In this document: piece by piece, positions 52,709 to 60,886 of the stretch
Layout: each line of letters begins with the position of its first letter
Position numbering within the stretch: position 1 is the first letter of the stretch
NCBI RefSeq assembly: GCF_001513975.1
Contig: NZ_KQ947988.1
Span: forward strand, 701,358 to 765,357
Source of the DNA: Streptomyces curacoi
Lineage (GTDB): Bacteria > Actinomycetota > Actinomycetes > Streptomycetales > Streptomycetaceae
Direction of reading: 5' to 3'
Length of the DNA stretch: 64,000 nt
Position numbers and translations under genes: made by a program
The notes under the pieces: generated by a model
What the model was told of the DNA's origin: nothing
What the model saw: the letters and a program-made list of their open reading frames with translations, nothing else
Database searches by the model: none

Positions 52709-53641
52709 ATGGCCGCTCTTGGATGGCTCACTCCCCGTAGGCGCTCCGCCACCGCGCGGAGCGTGTTGGCTGGCGAGGCCTCGGCGGAGGCAGCGCGCAA
52801 GTCCTCGCAGGACGCGACGGAGGTCTCCCCTCCGGTCTCCGACGAGGAACCGGAGTTCCCGGTACTCGGCGACGAGAAGGCCGCCGCGTTCTTCGACCTG
52901 GACAACACCGTGATGCAAGGTGCCGCCCTCTTCCACTTCGGCCGGGGCCTGTACAAGCGGAAGTTCTTCGAGACGCGCGACCTGGCCAAGTTCGCCTGGC
53001 AGCAGGCGTGGTTCAGGCTGGCGGGCGTCGAGGACCCGGAGCACATGCAGGACGCCCGGGACTCCGCGCTCTCCATCGTCAAGGGCCATCGGGTCGCCGA
53101 ACTGATGTCGATCGGCGAGGAGATCTACGACGAGTACATGGCCGAGCGCATCTGGCCGGGCACGCGGGCGCTGGCGCAGGCGCACCTGGACGCGGGCCAG
53201 AAGGTGTGGCTGGTGACGGCCGCCCCCGTGGAGATCGCCCAGGTGATCGCCCGCCGCCTCGGCCTCACCGGTGCCCTCGGCACGGTCGCGGAGTCGGTGG
53301 ACGGCGTCTACACGGGCAAGCTGGTGGGCGAGCCACTCCACGGCCCGGCAAAAGCGGAGGCAGTCCGCGCCCTGGCCGCCGCGGAGGGCCTGGACCTGGC
53401 CCGCTGCGCCGCCTACAGCGACTCCCACAACGACATCCCGATGCTCTCCCTCGTCGGCCACCCCTACGCCATCAACCCCGACACCAAGCTCCGCAAACAC
53501 GCCCGCAAGCTGGACTGGCGCCTACGCGACTACCGCACGGGCCGAAAGGCAGCGAAGGTCGGCATCCCGGCGGCTGCCGGGGTGGGGGCGGTGGCCGGCG
53601 GGACGGCCGCGGCGATCGCCCTGCACCGCCGCCGGCGGTAG
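52709..53641 (+). CDS. HAD-IB family hydrolase (SerB-like)
   Basis: This 310-residue protein is a HAD-superfamily phosphatase of subfamily IB with DxDxT seen in FFDLDNTVMQG, the motif II Thr in VWLVTAAP and motif IV in AYSDSHNDIPM. Some relatives are phosphoserine phosphatase-like or lysophospholipid-linked. A C-terminal hydrophobic segment (about 285-305) may anchor it to the membrane. The ATG at 52709 is chosen by its family-like start MAALGWLTP; ATG 52697 is an alternative. Substrate unknown. Confidence 0.88.
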   Translation: MAALGWLTPRRRSATARSVLAGEASAEAARKSSQDATEVSPPVSDEEPEFPVLGDEKAAAFFDLDNTVMQGAALFHFGRGLYKRKFFETRDLAKFAWQQAWFRLAGVEDPEHMQDARDSALSIVKGHRVAELMSIGEEIYDEYMAERIWPGTRALAQAHLDAGQKVWLVTAAPVEIAQVIARRLGLTGALGTVAESVDGVYTGKLVGEPLHGPAKAEAVRALAAAEGLDLARCAAYSDSHNDIPMLSLVGHPYAINPDTKLRKHARKLDWRLRDYRTGRKAAKVGIPAAAGVGAVAGGTAAAIALHRRRR

Positions 53642-54357
53642 TAGAGGCAGTAGGTAGTAGTAATGCGACGCCTGCGGCGGCCTGCGCGGGTCCGGTGGGG
53701 GTACGCGTAGCGCCTGCGGTGCGTTTGCGGGTCGGGGCCGCGCCGGGGGGTGTCCGTCCTCGGACCGGCGGCCCCCTTAGGCCAAGAGCTACCGCGTGTT
53801 GACGCCGGCCACTGCGGGCGGACACCCTCCGACACGTCCCCTTCCCGCCGTACGCGACTGCGGCGCCGCGGGGGTACGCGCCCCATCGACGCCGGTCGGC
53901 ATTGGTCAGCCCGTCCGGCGTTTGAGGACGAGGCCCCTTCAGGGCCGAAGCGGGGGTCCAGGGGGCGGCAGCCCCCTGGCGGGGTCGAAGGGGCGGAGCC
54001 CCTGGAGGTGGGACGGGTAGGGGCGGCGGGGGCGAGACCACGCCCGGGCCGAACAGCCAATCCGCACCCCATACCCGCACAACCCCCTGTCCAGTCCCCT
54101 TGGCTGCACACGACCACAACACGCGCTGGAGTCAGCCCGAACCCGGACGCATTCGATCAACAAGCGATCACTCTGCGGCACTTGAACCGCCGCCAAAGGG
54201 TTACAGAAGAGACGCAATCGGTGATTTGAGCAACTGGGCGTAGCAGTGCCTGCACGAAGCGTTATTCTCCTCAGACGCAAACCGGTACCCCTCCGTCGCT
54301 ACGACGGGTGAACGGTCCCGCACTGCACGTGATGGAAGCTCTGCCTCTGGGAGTCCC
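53642..54357. other. Intergenic region upstream of bldN
   Basis: This 716-base spacer contains a dispersed GC-rich repeat copy at 53907-54035 and, nearer the gene, the bldN promoter region. I see no coding frame or RNA gene. A BldD binding site is expected upstream of bldN from published work, but I could not place one with confidence. Confidence 0.5.
53907..54035 (+). repeat. Dispersed GC-rich repeat, copy 1
   Basis: This 129-base element starts CAGCCCGTCCGGCGTTTGAG and ends GGGGCGGCGGGGGCGA. It contains two hairpins (about 53950-53980 and 53990-54005). A second copy with the same start and end lies at 60727-60860. I recall similar elements scattered in Streptomyces intergenic regions. Confidence 0.85.
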
Positions 54358-55131
54358 GTGTACCCACACGTCGGGGTTGACGCCTCGGGCCTGGCTACGC
54401 TGCGCGCAACGGTCCAAGACCTGTTGCGCGGCTTCGTCCCCACCGCGTACGCCGTCCCCGCCCTCGCCGTTACCACCGCGCCCGTAGGCCCGTGCTACGC
54501 GCTCGCCGACGGCAGCGCCACCGTCAGCAGACGGGGGCGCTCGGCCGGTGCGGCGACCGCTCGGCGGCCGGCCGCGGACAGCGACAGCGCTCGAATGATG
54601 GATCTTGTGGAACGCGCACAGGCCGGCGAGGCCGACGCGTTCGGACGCCTCTACGACCAGTACAGCGACACCGTCTACCGATACATCTACTACCGCGTGG
54701 GAGGTAAGGCCACCGCCGAGGACCTCACGAGCGAGACCTTTCTGCGGGCCCTCCGACGCATCGGCACCTTCACCTGGCAGGGCCGGGACTTCGGCGCCTG
54801 GCTCGTCACCATCGCCCGCAACCTCGTCGCCGACCACTTCAAGTCCAGCCGCTTCCGGCTGGAGGTGACCACCGGCGAGATGCTCGACGCCAACGAGGTC
54901 GAGCGGTCCCCCGAGGACTCCGTCCTCGAATCCCTCTCCAACGCCGCCCTGCTCGACGCCGTACGGCGGCTCAACCCGCAGCAGCAGGAGTGCGTCACCC
55001 TCCGTTTCCTCCAGGGCCTCTCCGTCGCCGAGACGGCCCGCGTCATGGGCAAGAACGAGGGCGCCATCAAGACCCTCCAGTACCGGGCCGTCCGCACCCT
55101 CGCCCGGCTCCTCCCGGACGACGCGCGCTGA
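54358..55131 (+). CDS. bldN: Developmental ECF sigma factor BldN
   Basis: This 257-residue sigma factor has an N-terminal extension of about 86 residues before sigma region 2 (DLVERAQAGEADAFGRLYDQY) and region 4 (LSVAETARVMGKNEGAIKTL). In S. coelicolor and S. venezuelae BldN is made as a pro-protein whose extension is removed, and it directs transcription of chaplin, rodlin and bldM genes for aerial hyphae. The near-complete match of sequence and neighbours supports orthology. The start is GTG. rsbN follows 252 bases later and encodes its anti-sigma factor. Confidence 0.95.
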   Translation: MYPHVGVDASGLATLRATVQDLLRGFVPTAYAVPALAVTTAPVGPCYALADGSATVSRRGRSAGAATARRPAADSDSARMMDLVERAQAGEADAFGRLYDQYSDTVYRYIYYRVGGKATAEDLTSETFLRALRRIGTFTWQGRDFGAWLVTIARNLVADHFKSSRFRLEVTTGEMLDANEVERSPEDSVLESLSNAALLDAVRRLNPQQQECVTLRFLQGLSVAETARVMGKNEGAIKTLQYRAVRTLARLLPDDAR

Positions 55132-55224
55132 CCAACCCCGCCCTCCTCGCATCAGCACGCTCCGCAACCACCAACTCGCCATCGGTGACACTCTGTTGAC
55201 TTCGCGGTCCGTTCATCCGCAGTC

Positions 55225-55253
55225 CGTAACCCAAGTGCCGCGCCACTCGTTGT
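55225..55253 (+). promoter_or_regulatory. Candidate sigma-BldN promoter of rsbN
   Basis: CGTAAC (55225-55230) and CGTTGT (55248-55253) are spaced by 17 bases and point to rsbN, whose start is about 130 bases downstream. In S. venezuelae rsbN is reported to be under BldN control. The elements match my recollection of its promoters, but this is inferred. Confidence 0.45.
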
Positions 55254-55383
55254 GCGGGATGCAGGCTCCCTGTGGTCACTCCCTGACCGACTTCGATCAC
55301 TCGATCGTGTGGATTCGGTCAGGGCGTGCAACCCTCAGGACCCCCTGGGGAGTCGACCGTCATCACGAGAGGAGGTGCCGCCA

Positions 55384-56628
55384 GTGATCGCGAACGTATC
55401 GGCACACCGGCGGGCGAACGCCTTCGCCCAGGCCCTGGAGGAGTTGACCGACCAGGGCTCGGCGGCCGAGCAGGCCGAGCAGCCCGATGGATCGGCACCT
55501 GAAGCGGCTGCTGCGGAACAGACCGAGCAGGGGCGCCTGTTGGCCCTCACCGCGAGTCTCGGCGAGCTGCCCAAGCCCACATTCGACCCCGAGGTCAAGG
55601 TCGTCCAGCGGGCCCAGCTCGTGGCCGCGATGGAGGCCATGCTCCAGGAGGGCACCGCGGCCGGCGAGGCGGGTCCCGCCCTGCCCGAGCAGCGTTCGGA
55701 CCGGGCACAGGGCGCTCACCGGGCGTCCCCGCTGGGGAAGTTGCGGCCGCGTTCGCGACTGGCCAAGGGCCTCACCGCGGGCGGGCTCAGCGTCGGTGTC
55801 GCCGCGGGAGCCTTCGGCGGAGTCGCCGCCGCCAGTTCCGAGGCGCTGCCCGGGGACTCCCTCTACGGCCTCAAGCGCGGCATCGAGGACTTCAAGCTCA
55901 ACATCCTGGCCGACAGCGATGATGAGCGCGGGCGAACCTATCTCGACCAGGCCTCCACCCGGCTGAGCGAGGCCAGACGGCTGATGGAGCGCGGCCGTGG
56001 CGGACATCTCGACCACGAGTCGGTCGCCGAGATCCGCCGCGCCCTGTCCGGCATGCGGCACGACGCCTCGGAGGGTCATCGACTGCTGCGCGAGGCCTAC
56101 CAGCGCGACCCGAAGTCCCTGGGCCCCATCCAGGCCCTCTCCGCCTTCTCGCGCTCCCAGCGCGAGGTGTGGGGCGCCCTTCGCGCGCGGCTTCCCCTTC
56201 AGCTCGGGGACGTCAGTGACCAGGTGTCGTCGGTGTTCGACGCCATAGACGAAGAGGTCGCCCCGCTGCAGTCCCTCCTCCCGCAGGCCCCGGCGAAGGG
56301 CGGCGACGGCAAGGGACGTGGCGGTTCCGGCTCGACCTCCACCGGCACGTCCGGCTCCGACCGCTCGGCCCGCCCCAGCACCGGGCACGGCTCCTCCGAC
56401 GGCAGCCGGAGCAGCAGCCCCAGCAAGTCGGCCGAGGGCTCCGGCAGCGAGAGCGAGGGCCTGCTCGGCGGAAGCACCGGCGGCCTGCTCGACCCGCCGA
56501 AGGACACCAGCGGCACCGGTACATCACCGTCCACGTCGACCCCGAGCACCGAGCCCGCCGTCACCCTTCCGCCCCTGCTCCCGGGTCTCCTGCCCGGCCT
56601 GAGCATCGACGGCGAGGGCGCGAACTAG
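55384..56628 (+). CDS. rsbN: Anti-sigma factor RsbN of BldN
   Basis: This 414-residue protein has a cytoplasmic N-terminus that begins MIANVSAHRRANAFAQALEE, a transmembrane helix at about 129-151, and a large extracytoplasmic part with a DUF5667-like domain, ending in a long Ser/Gly/Pro-rich tail. RsbN binds and inhibits BldN through its N-terminal cytoplasmic domain. GTG at 55384 has GGAGG upstream. Position directly downstream of bldN agrees with the known pair. A strong terminator follows. Confidence 0.93.
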   Translation: MIANVSAHRRANAFAQALEELTDQGSAAEQAEQPDGSAPEAAAAEQTEQGRLLALTASLGELPKPTFDPEVKVVQRAQLVAAMEAMLQEGTAAGEAGPALPEQRSDRAQGAHRASPLGKLRPRSRLAKGLTAGGLSVGVAAGAFGGVAAASSEALPGDSLYGLKRGIEDFKLNILADSDDERGRTYLDQASTRLSEARRLMERGRGGHLDHESVAEIRRALSGMRHDASEGHRLLREAYQRDPKSLGPIQALSAFSRSQREVWGALRARLPLQLGDVSDQVSSVFDAIDEEVAPLQSLLPQAPAKGGDGKGRGGSGSTSTGTSGSDRSARPSTGHGSSDGSRSSSPSKSAEGSGSESEGLLGGSTGGLLDPPKDTSGTGTSPSTSTPSTEPAVTLPPLLPGLLPGLSIDGEGAN

Positions 56629-56641
56629 CCGCTGCGAAGCA

Positions 56642-56698
56642 AGTCGTACGACGAAGGGGGCGCCCCTCCTGAGAGGGCGCCCCCTTCGTCGTACGACT
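56642..56698. terminator. rsbN terminator, 24-bp stem
   Basis: Bases 56642-56665 pair perfectly with 56675-56698 around a nine-base loop. It lies between rsbN and the convergent acyltransferase gene and would serve both. Confidence 0.9.
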
Positions 56699-56717
56699 CA
56701 TACAAACGTTTCTTCTG

Positions 56718-57773
56718 TCAGAAGAAGACCGACCGCCGCTGCACCAACAACTTGTACAGCGTGTGCTGGATCTGCTCCCTGACCTGGTCGGTCAGGTTGA
56801 ACATCAGCATCGGGTCCTCGGCGGCCTCCGGCGGATAGCCGTCCGTGGGAATCGGCTCGCCGAACTGGATCGTCCACTTCGTCGGCAGCGGGATCGCGCC
56901 GAGCGGGCCCAGCCACGGGAAGGTCGGCGTGAGCGGGAAGTACGGGAAGCCCAGGAGGCGGGCGAGGGTCTTCGCGTTGCCGATCATCGGGTAGATCTCC
57001 TCGGCTCCGACGATCGAGCAGGGGATGATCGGGGCCCCCTGGCGCAGGGCCGTGGAGACGAAGCCGCCGCGGCCGAAGCGCTGGAGCTTGTAACGCTCGC
57101 TGAAGGGCTTGCCGATGCCCTTGAAGCCCTCCGGCATCACGCCGACCAACTCGCCCTGCCCCAGCAGCCGCTCGGCGTCCTCGGCGCAGGCCAGGGTGTG
57201 GCCGAGCTTGCGGGCGAGTTCGTTGACCACCGGCAGCATGAAGACCAGGTCGGCGGCGAGGAGGCGAAGGTGCCGGCCCGTCGGGTGGTGGTCGTGGACG
57301 GCGACCTGCATCATCAGGCCGTCCAGCGGGAGCGTGCCCGAGTGGTTGGCGACGATCAGCGCGCCGCCCTCGGTCGGGATGTTCTCGACACCCTTCACCT
57401 CGACCCGGAAGTACTTCTCGTACACCGGGCGCAGCAGGGACATGAGGACCTGGTCGGTGAGCTCCTCGTCGTAGCCGAAGTCGTCGACCTCGTAGTCCCC
57501 GGTGAGGCGGCGGCGCAGGAAGGACAGGCCGCTCGCGATGCGCCGCTCCAGGCCGCCGTCGTCGTCCTGGGGCCGCTGGGGCGGCTGTTCCTCACGTGTC
57601 ACGGGAACATCATCCTGCGCGAAGGCCCGTCCGGGGAGGGGCTGGACCTCGCGTACCAGCGCGGATTCACCGCTCTTGCGCCGGCTCCCCGCGCTCCGGC
57701 GCCGCGGCGGCCGCTGCACGGCGCTCCCACGGGACCGGTCGTCGTCGAACGGAATGACCTTGGCGTCCGCCAT
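56718..57773 (-). CDS. Lysophospholipid acyltransferase family protein
   Basis: This 351-residue protein has a disordered, Arg-rich N-terminus of about 100 residues and a PlsC-like domain. It has the HX4D-type ANHSGTLPLDG, the GVMPEGFKGIGKP substrate-phosphate motif, and PIIPCSIVGAEE. It would acylate a lysophospholipid or related lipid at the membrane. The ATG at 57773 follows GAGGAG. It follows the epimerase gene closely in the same orientation, so they are probably cotranscribed. Confidence 0.9.
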   Translation of the reverse strand: MADAKVIPFDDDRSRGSAVQRPPRRRSAGSRRKSGESALVREVQPLPGRAFAQDDVPVTREEQPPQRPQDDDGGLERRIASGLSFLRRRLTGDYEVDDFGYDEELTDQVLMSLLRPVYEKYFRVEVKGVENIPTEGGALIVANHSGTLPLDGLMMQVAVHDHHPTGRHLRLLAADLVFMLPVVNELARKLGHTLACAEDAERLLGQGELVGVMPEGFKGIGKPFSERYKLQRFGRGGFVSTALRQGAPIIPCSIVGAEEIYPMIGNAKTLARLLGFPYFPLTPTFPWLGPLGAIPLPTKWTIQFGEPIPTDGYPPEAAEDPMLMFNLTDQVREQIQHTLYKLLVQRRSVFF

Positions 57774-57787
57774 CGTTGATGCGCTCC

Positions 57788-58849
57788 TCAGTTGGCGCTC
57801 TGCGTCGGGGGGTGACCGCCGCCCAGGACGGGCAGCGCGGCGATCCGGTCGACGGCCCCCGCAAGGGCCTCCGGCGGCAGCAGACCGGGCCCGCGGCTGC
57901 GCGCGAACTCCGCGAAGGTCTCCGCCGTCGTGAACTTCGGCTTGAATCCGAGCGTCTCTCGCATCTGGACCGTCGACACGACCCGGCCATGGGTGAGCAG
58001 CCGGATCTGCTCCGGTGAGAAGTCCGACATGCCCAGCGTACGCACCAGGGAACCCGCCCAGGTGACCGCGGGCAGCAGCAGGGGCACGGTGGGTCGGCCC
58101 AGCCGCCGGGAGCACTGCGAGAGCAGCAGGACGCCGTCGCCGGCGATGTTGAAGGTGCCGCTGTTGAGCGTGCCCCGCTCCGGCTCGTGCGAGGCGATGC
58201 GCAGCACCTCGATCACGTCGTCCTCGTGCACGAACTGCAGCCGCGGGTCGTACCCGAAGACGGTCGGCAGAACGGGCAGCGAGAAGTACGAGGCGAGGGG
58301 GGTGTCGGCGCTCGGCCCGAGGATGTTGGCGAACCGCAGCACACACACGGCGACATCCGGCCGCCGCCGCGCGAACCCGCGCACATACCCCTCGACCTCC
58401 ACCGTGTCCTTGGCGAAGCCGCCGCTGGGCAGCGACTTGGGCGGGGTGGTCTCGGTGAACACGGCCGGGTCGCGAGGCGCGGAGCCGTAGACATTCGTAC
58501 TGGACTTGACCACGAGCCGCTTCACGGTGGGGGACTTCTGGCAGGCGCCGAGCAGCTGCATCGTCCCGATGACGTTGGTCTCCTTGACCACGGTCCGGCT
58601 GCCGCTGCCGAGCGCGGTTCCGGTCACGTCCATGTGTACGACGGTGTCGGCGCCGCTCTCGGCCAGCACCCGCGCGATGGTGGGCTGCCGGATGTCGGCC
58701 TGGATGAAGTCGGCACCGCCCAGATGATGCTCGGGCGGGACCGCGTCCACGGCGACCACCCGGTCCACCTGTGGGTCCCGCTGGATCCGTCGTACGAAAC
58801 GGCCCCCCAGTTGACGGGCCACTCCGGTGACGAGCACGACCTTGCCCAA
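57788..58849 (-). CDS. NAD-dependent epimerase/SDR-extended protein
   Basis: This 353-residue protein is an extended SDR. It begins VVLVTGVARQLGGRF, a variant TGxxGxxG motif with Ala-Arg where Gly is usual. The catalytic-region SSTNVYG follows, but the Tyr-x3-Lys is not clearly placed. It may be an epimerase, reductase or non-catalytic relative. A TTG start at 58849 has AGGAAGG upstream. It is probably coexpressed with the acyltransferase downstream, suggesting a lipid or envelope role. Confidence 0.87.
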   Translation of the reverse strand: MGKVVLVTGVARQLGGRFVRRIQRDPQVDRVVAVDAVPPEHHLGGADFIQADIRQPTIARVLAESGADTVVHMDVTGTALGSGSRTVVKETNVIGTMQLLGACQKSPTVKRLVVKSSTNVYGSAPRDPAVFTETTPPKSLPSGGFAKDTVEVEGYVRGFARRRPDVAVCVLRFANILGPSADTPLASYFSLPVLPTVFGYDPRLQFVHEDDVIEVLRIASHEPERGTLNSGTFNIAGDGVLLLSQCSRRLGRPTVPLLLPAVTWAGSLVRTLGMSDFSPEQIRLLTHGRVVSTVQMRETLGFKPKFTTAETFAEFARSRGPGLLPPEALAGAVDRIAALPVLGGGHPPTQSAN

Positions 58850-59045
58850 GATCAGCGCCTTCCTTCCCGCACTCGTACCCTGCCGAGTTCCCCGTCTGCG
58901 GCCAACTTAGCGGGTTGACGTTGCGCTGTGATGACCGCCCAATGCATGAAGTGACGAGATTTCCGTGCGTACGACCAGACGGGTCAAGCGTCCGTCCGGG
59001 CATACGCACAGGGCCCGACCCGTCGCACAGCGCCTCGATACAGAT

Positions 59046-59077
59046 GTGGCCCCCCACCAGGTGCGGTGGGGGGCCAC
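59046..59077 (-). terminator. Terminator after 32-residue basic protein
   Basis: A 13-base perfect stem (59046-59058 with 59065-59077) and six-base loop lies 30 bases downstream of the basic protein gene, on the minus strand. Confidence 0.85.
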
Positions 59078-59106
59078 AAACACGCCGCCGCTTTACGCGG
59101 CGCCGC

Positions 59107-59205
59107 TCACTTCTTGTTGCGACGCTGAACGCGCGTGCGCTTGAGCAGCTTGCGGTGCTTCTTCTTGGCCATCCGCTTGCGCCGCTTCTTGATAACAGAG
59201 CCCAC
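59107..59205 (-). CDS. AURKAIP1/COX24-type 32-residue basic protein
   Basis: This 32-residue protein reads VGSVIKKRRKRMAKKKHRKL then LKRTRVQRRNKK, almost entirely basic. It matches the small actinobacterial AURKAIP1/COX24 domain proteins, which resemble a mitochondrial ribosome-associated protein and bS22 of mycobacterial ribosomes. The GTG start is inferred from the reading frame. A terminator follows. It is probably a ribosome-bound protein. Confidence 0.9.
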   Translation of the reverse strand: MGSVIKKRRKRMAKKKHRKLLKRTRVQRRNKK

Positions 59206-59361
59206 GACTACCCTCGCTCACTTCTCATCACTCGGTGTTTGGGCGCCATGGGCCCACACGACCTACGAGGGGCTAGCCTACCCGCCCGAGCGCTGAGGTC
59301 GTAATCGAGGGGGCGAAGGGGATTCCTGAACAGCCCTGAGGATCCCCCTCGCCCACTGCCG

Positions 59362-59574
59362 TCAGGCGGTTTCCACCCCCACATAACTCTCGCGGAGGTA
59401 CTCGTGAACCGCTTGCTCGGGGACACGGAAGGACCGCCCCACCCGGATCGCGGGCAGATGACCGCTGTGCACCAGCCGGTACACGGTCATCTTCGACACT
59501 CGCATCACCGAGGCGACTTCCGCCACGGTAAGGAACTGAACCTCGTTCAGAGGCCTCTCGCCAGCTGCAGCCAT
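59362..59574 (-). CDS. Excisionase-type HTH DNA-binding protein
   Basis: This 70-residue protein has a MerR-like/excisionase winged helix (FLTVAEVASVMRVSKMTVYR, then GHLPAIRVGRSFRVPEQAV). It is conserved in Streptomyces next to the bldN region. It belongs to the same small-protein class as BldC, and may bind DNA cooperatively. The ATG at 59574 is preferred to an upstream frame start. Its target is not known from sequence. It precedes the 32-residue basic protein on the same strand. Confidence 0.87.
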   Translation of the reverse strand: MAAAGERPLNEVQFLTVAEVASVMRVSKMTVYRLVHSGHLPAIRVGRSFRVPEQAVHEYLRESYVGVETA

Positions 59575-59703
59575 GACACACCTGAACCTTCCGCACTCGA
59601 CGGCCACCGGCTTCCCCTTCCGGTGACTCTTCGTCGCTGCGTGCTCACTCCCCAATGTAGGGGCGGGTGATGCGAGTGGGGAAGAGGTGCACCCATCGGC
59701 GGC

Positions 59704-60519
59704 CTACTGGGACAGACACGCTCGATTGAGTACGTACTGGGTAAGCGGCCGGTAGTAATCAGACCGCACAGCGTCATCAAGTGGAACGACGGCGGACACG
59801 ACCCCCTCGGCCTGACCCACAAAGAGCGCGGGGTCATTCGTATCGGCAAGACCAATGGCCTCAAACCCCAGCTGACCTGCCCCGCAGACCCAACCGTGGT
59901 CCCCGATCACCAGCTCCGGCAACGGCCCGCCGGCCTCCGCGGCAGCGGCGAGCGCGGTACGAACCGGGAGCGGCGAGTGCGTGTGTGCGCCGGTCTCACG
60001 CCCGGTGCTCGGAGCGCCGGCTTCCCGCACCAACGCGACTCCTCGTACGTAGTCGAGGTTGTACGTGCGTAGGCCGAACCGGGTCGTTATGTCGACACAG
60101 CGACCATGCGCCGGGGTGAGGACGGCACATCCCGCCGCCGACAACGCGTCGGCCAAGGCGGCGTAGAAGCCGAGCAGTCGATGCGGGTGCCCCGTCCCCA
60201 GCAGCACGGGCACGCCACGCTGGGCGGCAGCACCGAGCCGGTCGGCGAAGGCATCCAGAGCGGTCAAAGTCAGCTCCGGATCGATCACGTCAAGGCCCGA
60301 AACACATGCAGGATCGGCCGAAACCCCACACCTGTCCGCCATCAACGCGATCAGATCCCGCTGCCCCCAGTTCCGCACCGGATCGAGCCCGATGAGCACC
60401 CGAGGATCACGAGCCGCGAAGAGCCGATAACTCCTGAGACTCTCCTCCCGAGAGGTGGCCACCATCCCGGCAAGCCGAGCGGCCAGGAGATGCGCGCGAA
60501 GGGCTCCGGTACTCAACAC
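59704..60519 (-). CDS. Phosphatase-like conserved protein
   Basis: This 271-residue protein starts at GTG 60519 (VLSTGALRAHLLAARLAG). The body includes VLLGTGHPHRLLGFY, ETGAHTHSPLP and VIGDHGWVCGAGQLGFEAIGLADTNDPALF. Streptomyces orthologues are annotated as phosphatase; I recognise no canonical HAD or metallophosphatase signature, so the enzyme class is unsettled. It is conserved next to the excisionase-type gene. There is no clear ribosome site before the GTG. Confidence 0.72.
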   Translation of the reverse strand: MLSTGALRAHLLAARLAGMVATSREESLRSYRLFAARDPRVLIGLDPVRNWGQRDLIALMADRCGVSADPACVSGLDVIDPELTLTALDAFADRLGAAAQRGVPVLLGTGHPHRLLGFYAALADALSAAGCAVLTPAHGRCVDITTRFGLRTYNLDYVRGVALVREAGAPSTGRETGAHTHSPLPVRTALAAAAEAGGPLPELVIGDHGWVCGAGQLGFEAIGLADTNDPALFVGQAEGVVSAVVPLDDAVRSDYYRPLTQYVLNRACLSQ

Positions 60520-60886
60520 GTGAGCGATGGTGACGGACGGAACGGAACGGCGGTGCGGGAACGGGGAAACACCGCGCCGTTGGACTAATACGGCCACTGT
60601 TCGGCTAATACGAGAACGAGACGACACCATCCCGAGCCCCACCCACCCGCTTGGGGCCGCACACCGGGCGGCGGTCACTGCCCATACCCGGCGACGGTCA
60701 CTTCCCGGCGCCGGTCCCGGCAATCTCAGCCCGTCCGGCGTTTGAGGACGAGGCCCCTTCAGGGCCGACAGCGGGGGTCTGGGGGCCGCAGGCCCCCAGG
60801 GAACGGGGTCGAAGGGGCAGCGCCCCTGGGGGATGGGACGGGTAGGGGCGGCGGGGGCGAAAACCCCAGACGCCCACACCCCCCAC
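60520..60886. other. Intergenic region between phosphatase-like and acuC
   Basis: This 367-base spacer holds the second dispersed GC-rich repeat (60727-60860). The rest has GGCTAATACG/GACTAATACG direct repeats near 60585-60615. These AT-richer stretches may form part of the promoter of the phosphatase-like gene. No coding frame is credible. Confidence 0.5.
60727..60860 (+). repeat. Dispersed GC-rich repeat, copy 2
   Basis: This 134-base copy begins and ends as the element at 53907-54035, with most differences in the loops. Both copies have the same orientation and lie in spacers downstream of a gene end. Confidence 0.85.

Noticed and set aside
54042..54357. BldD operator upstream of bldN
   Set aside because: Expected from published regulation, but I could not find a convincing inverted AGTGA/TCAC pair.
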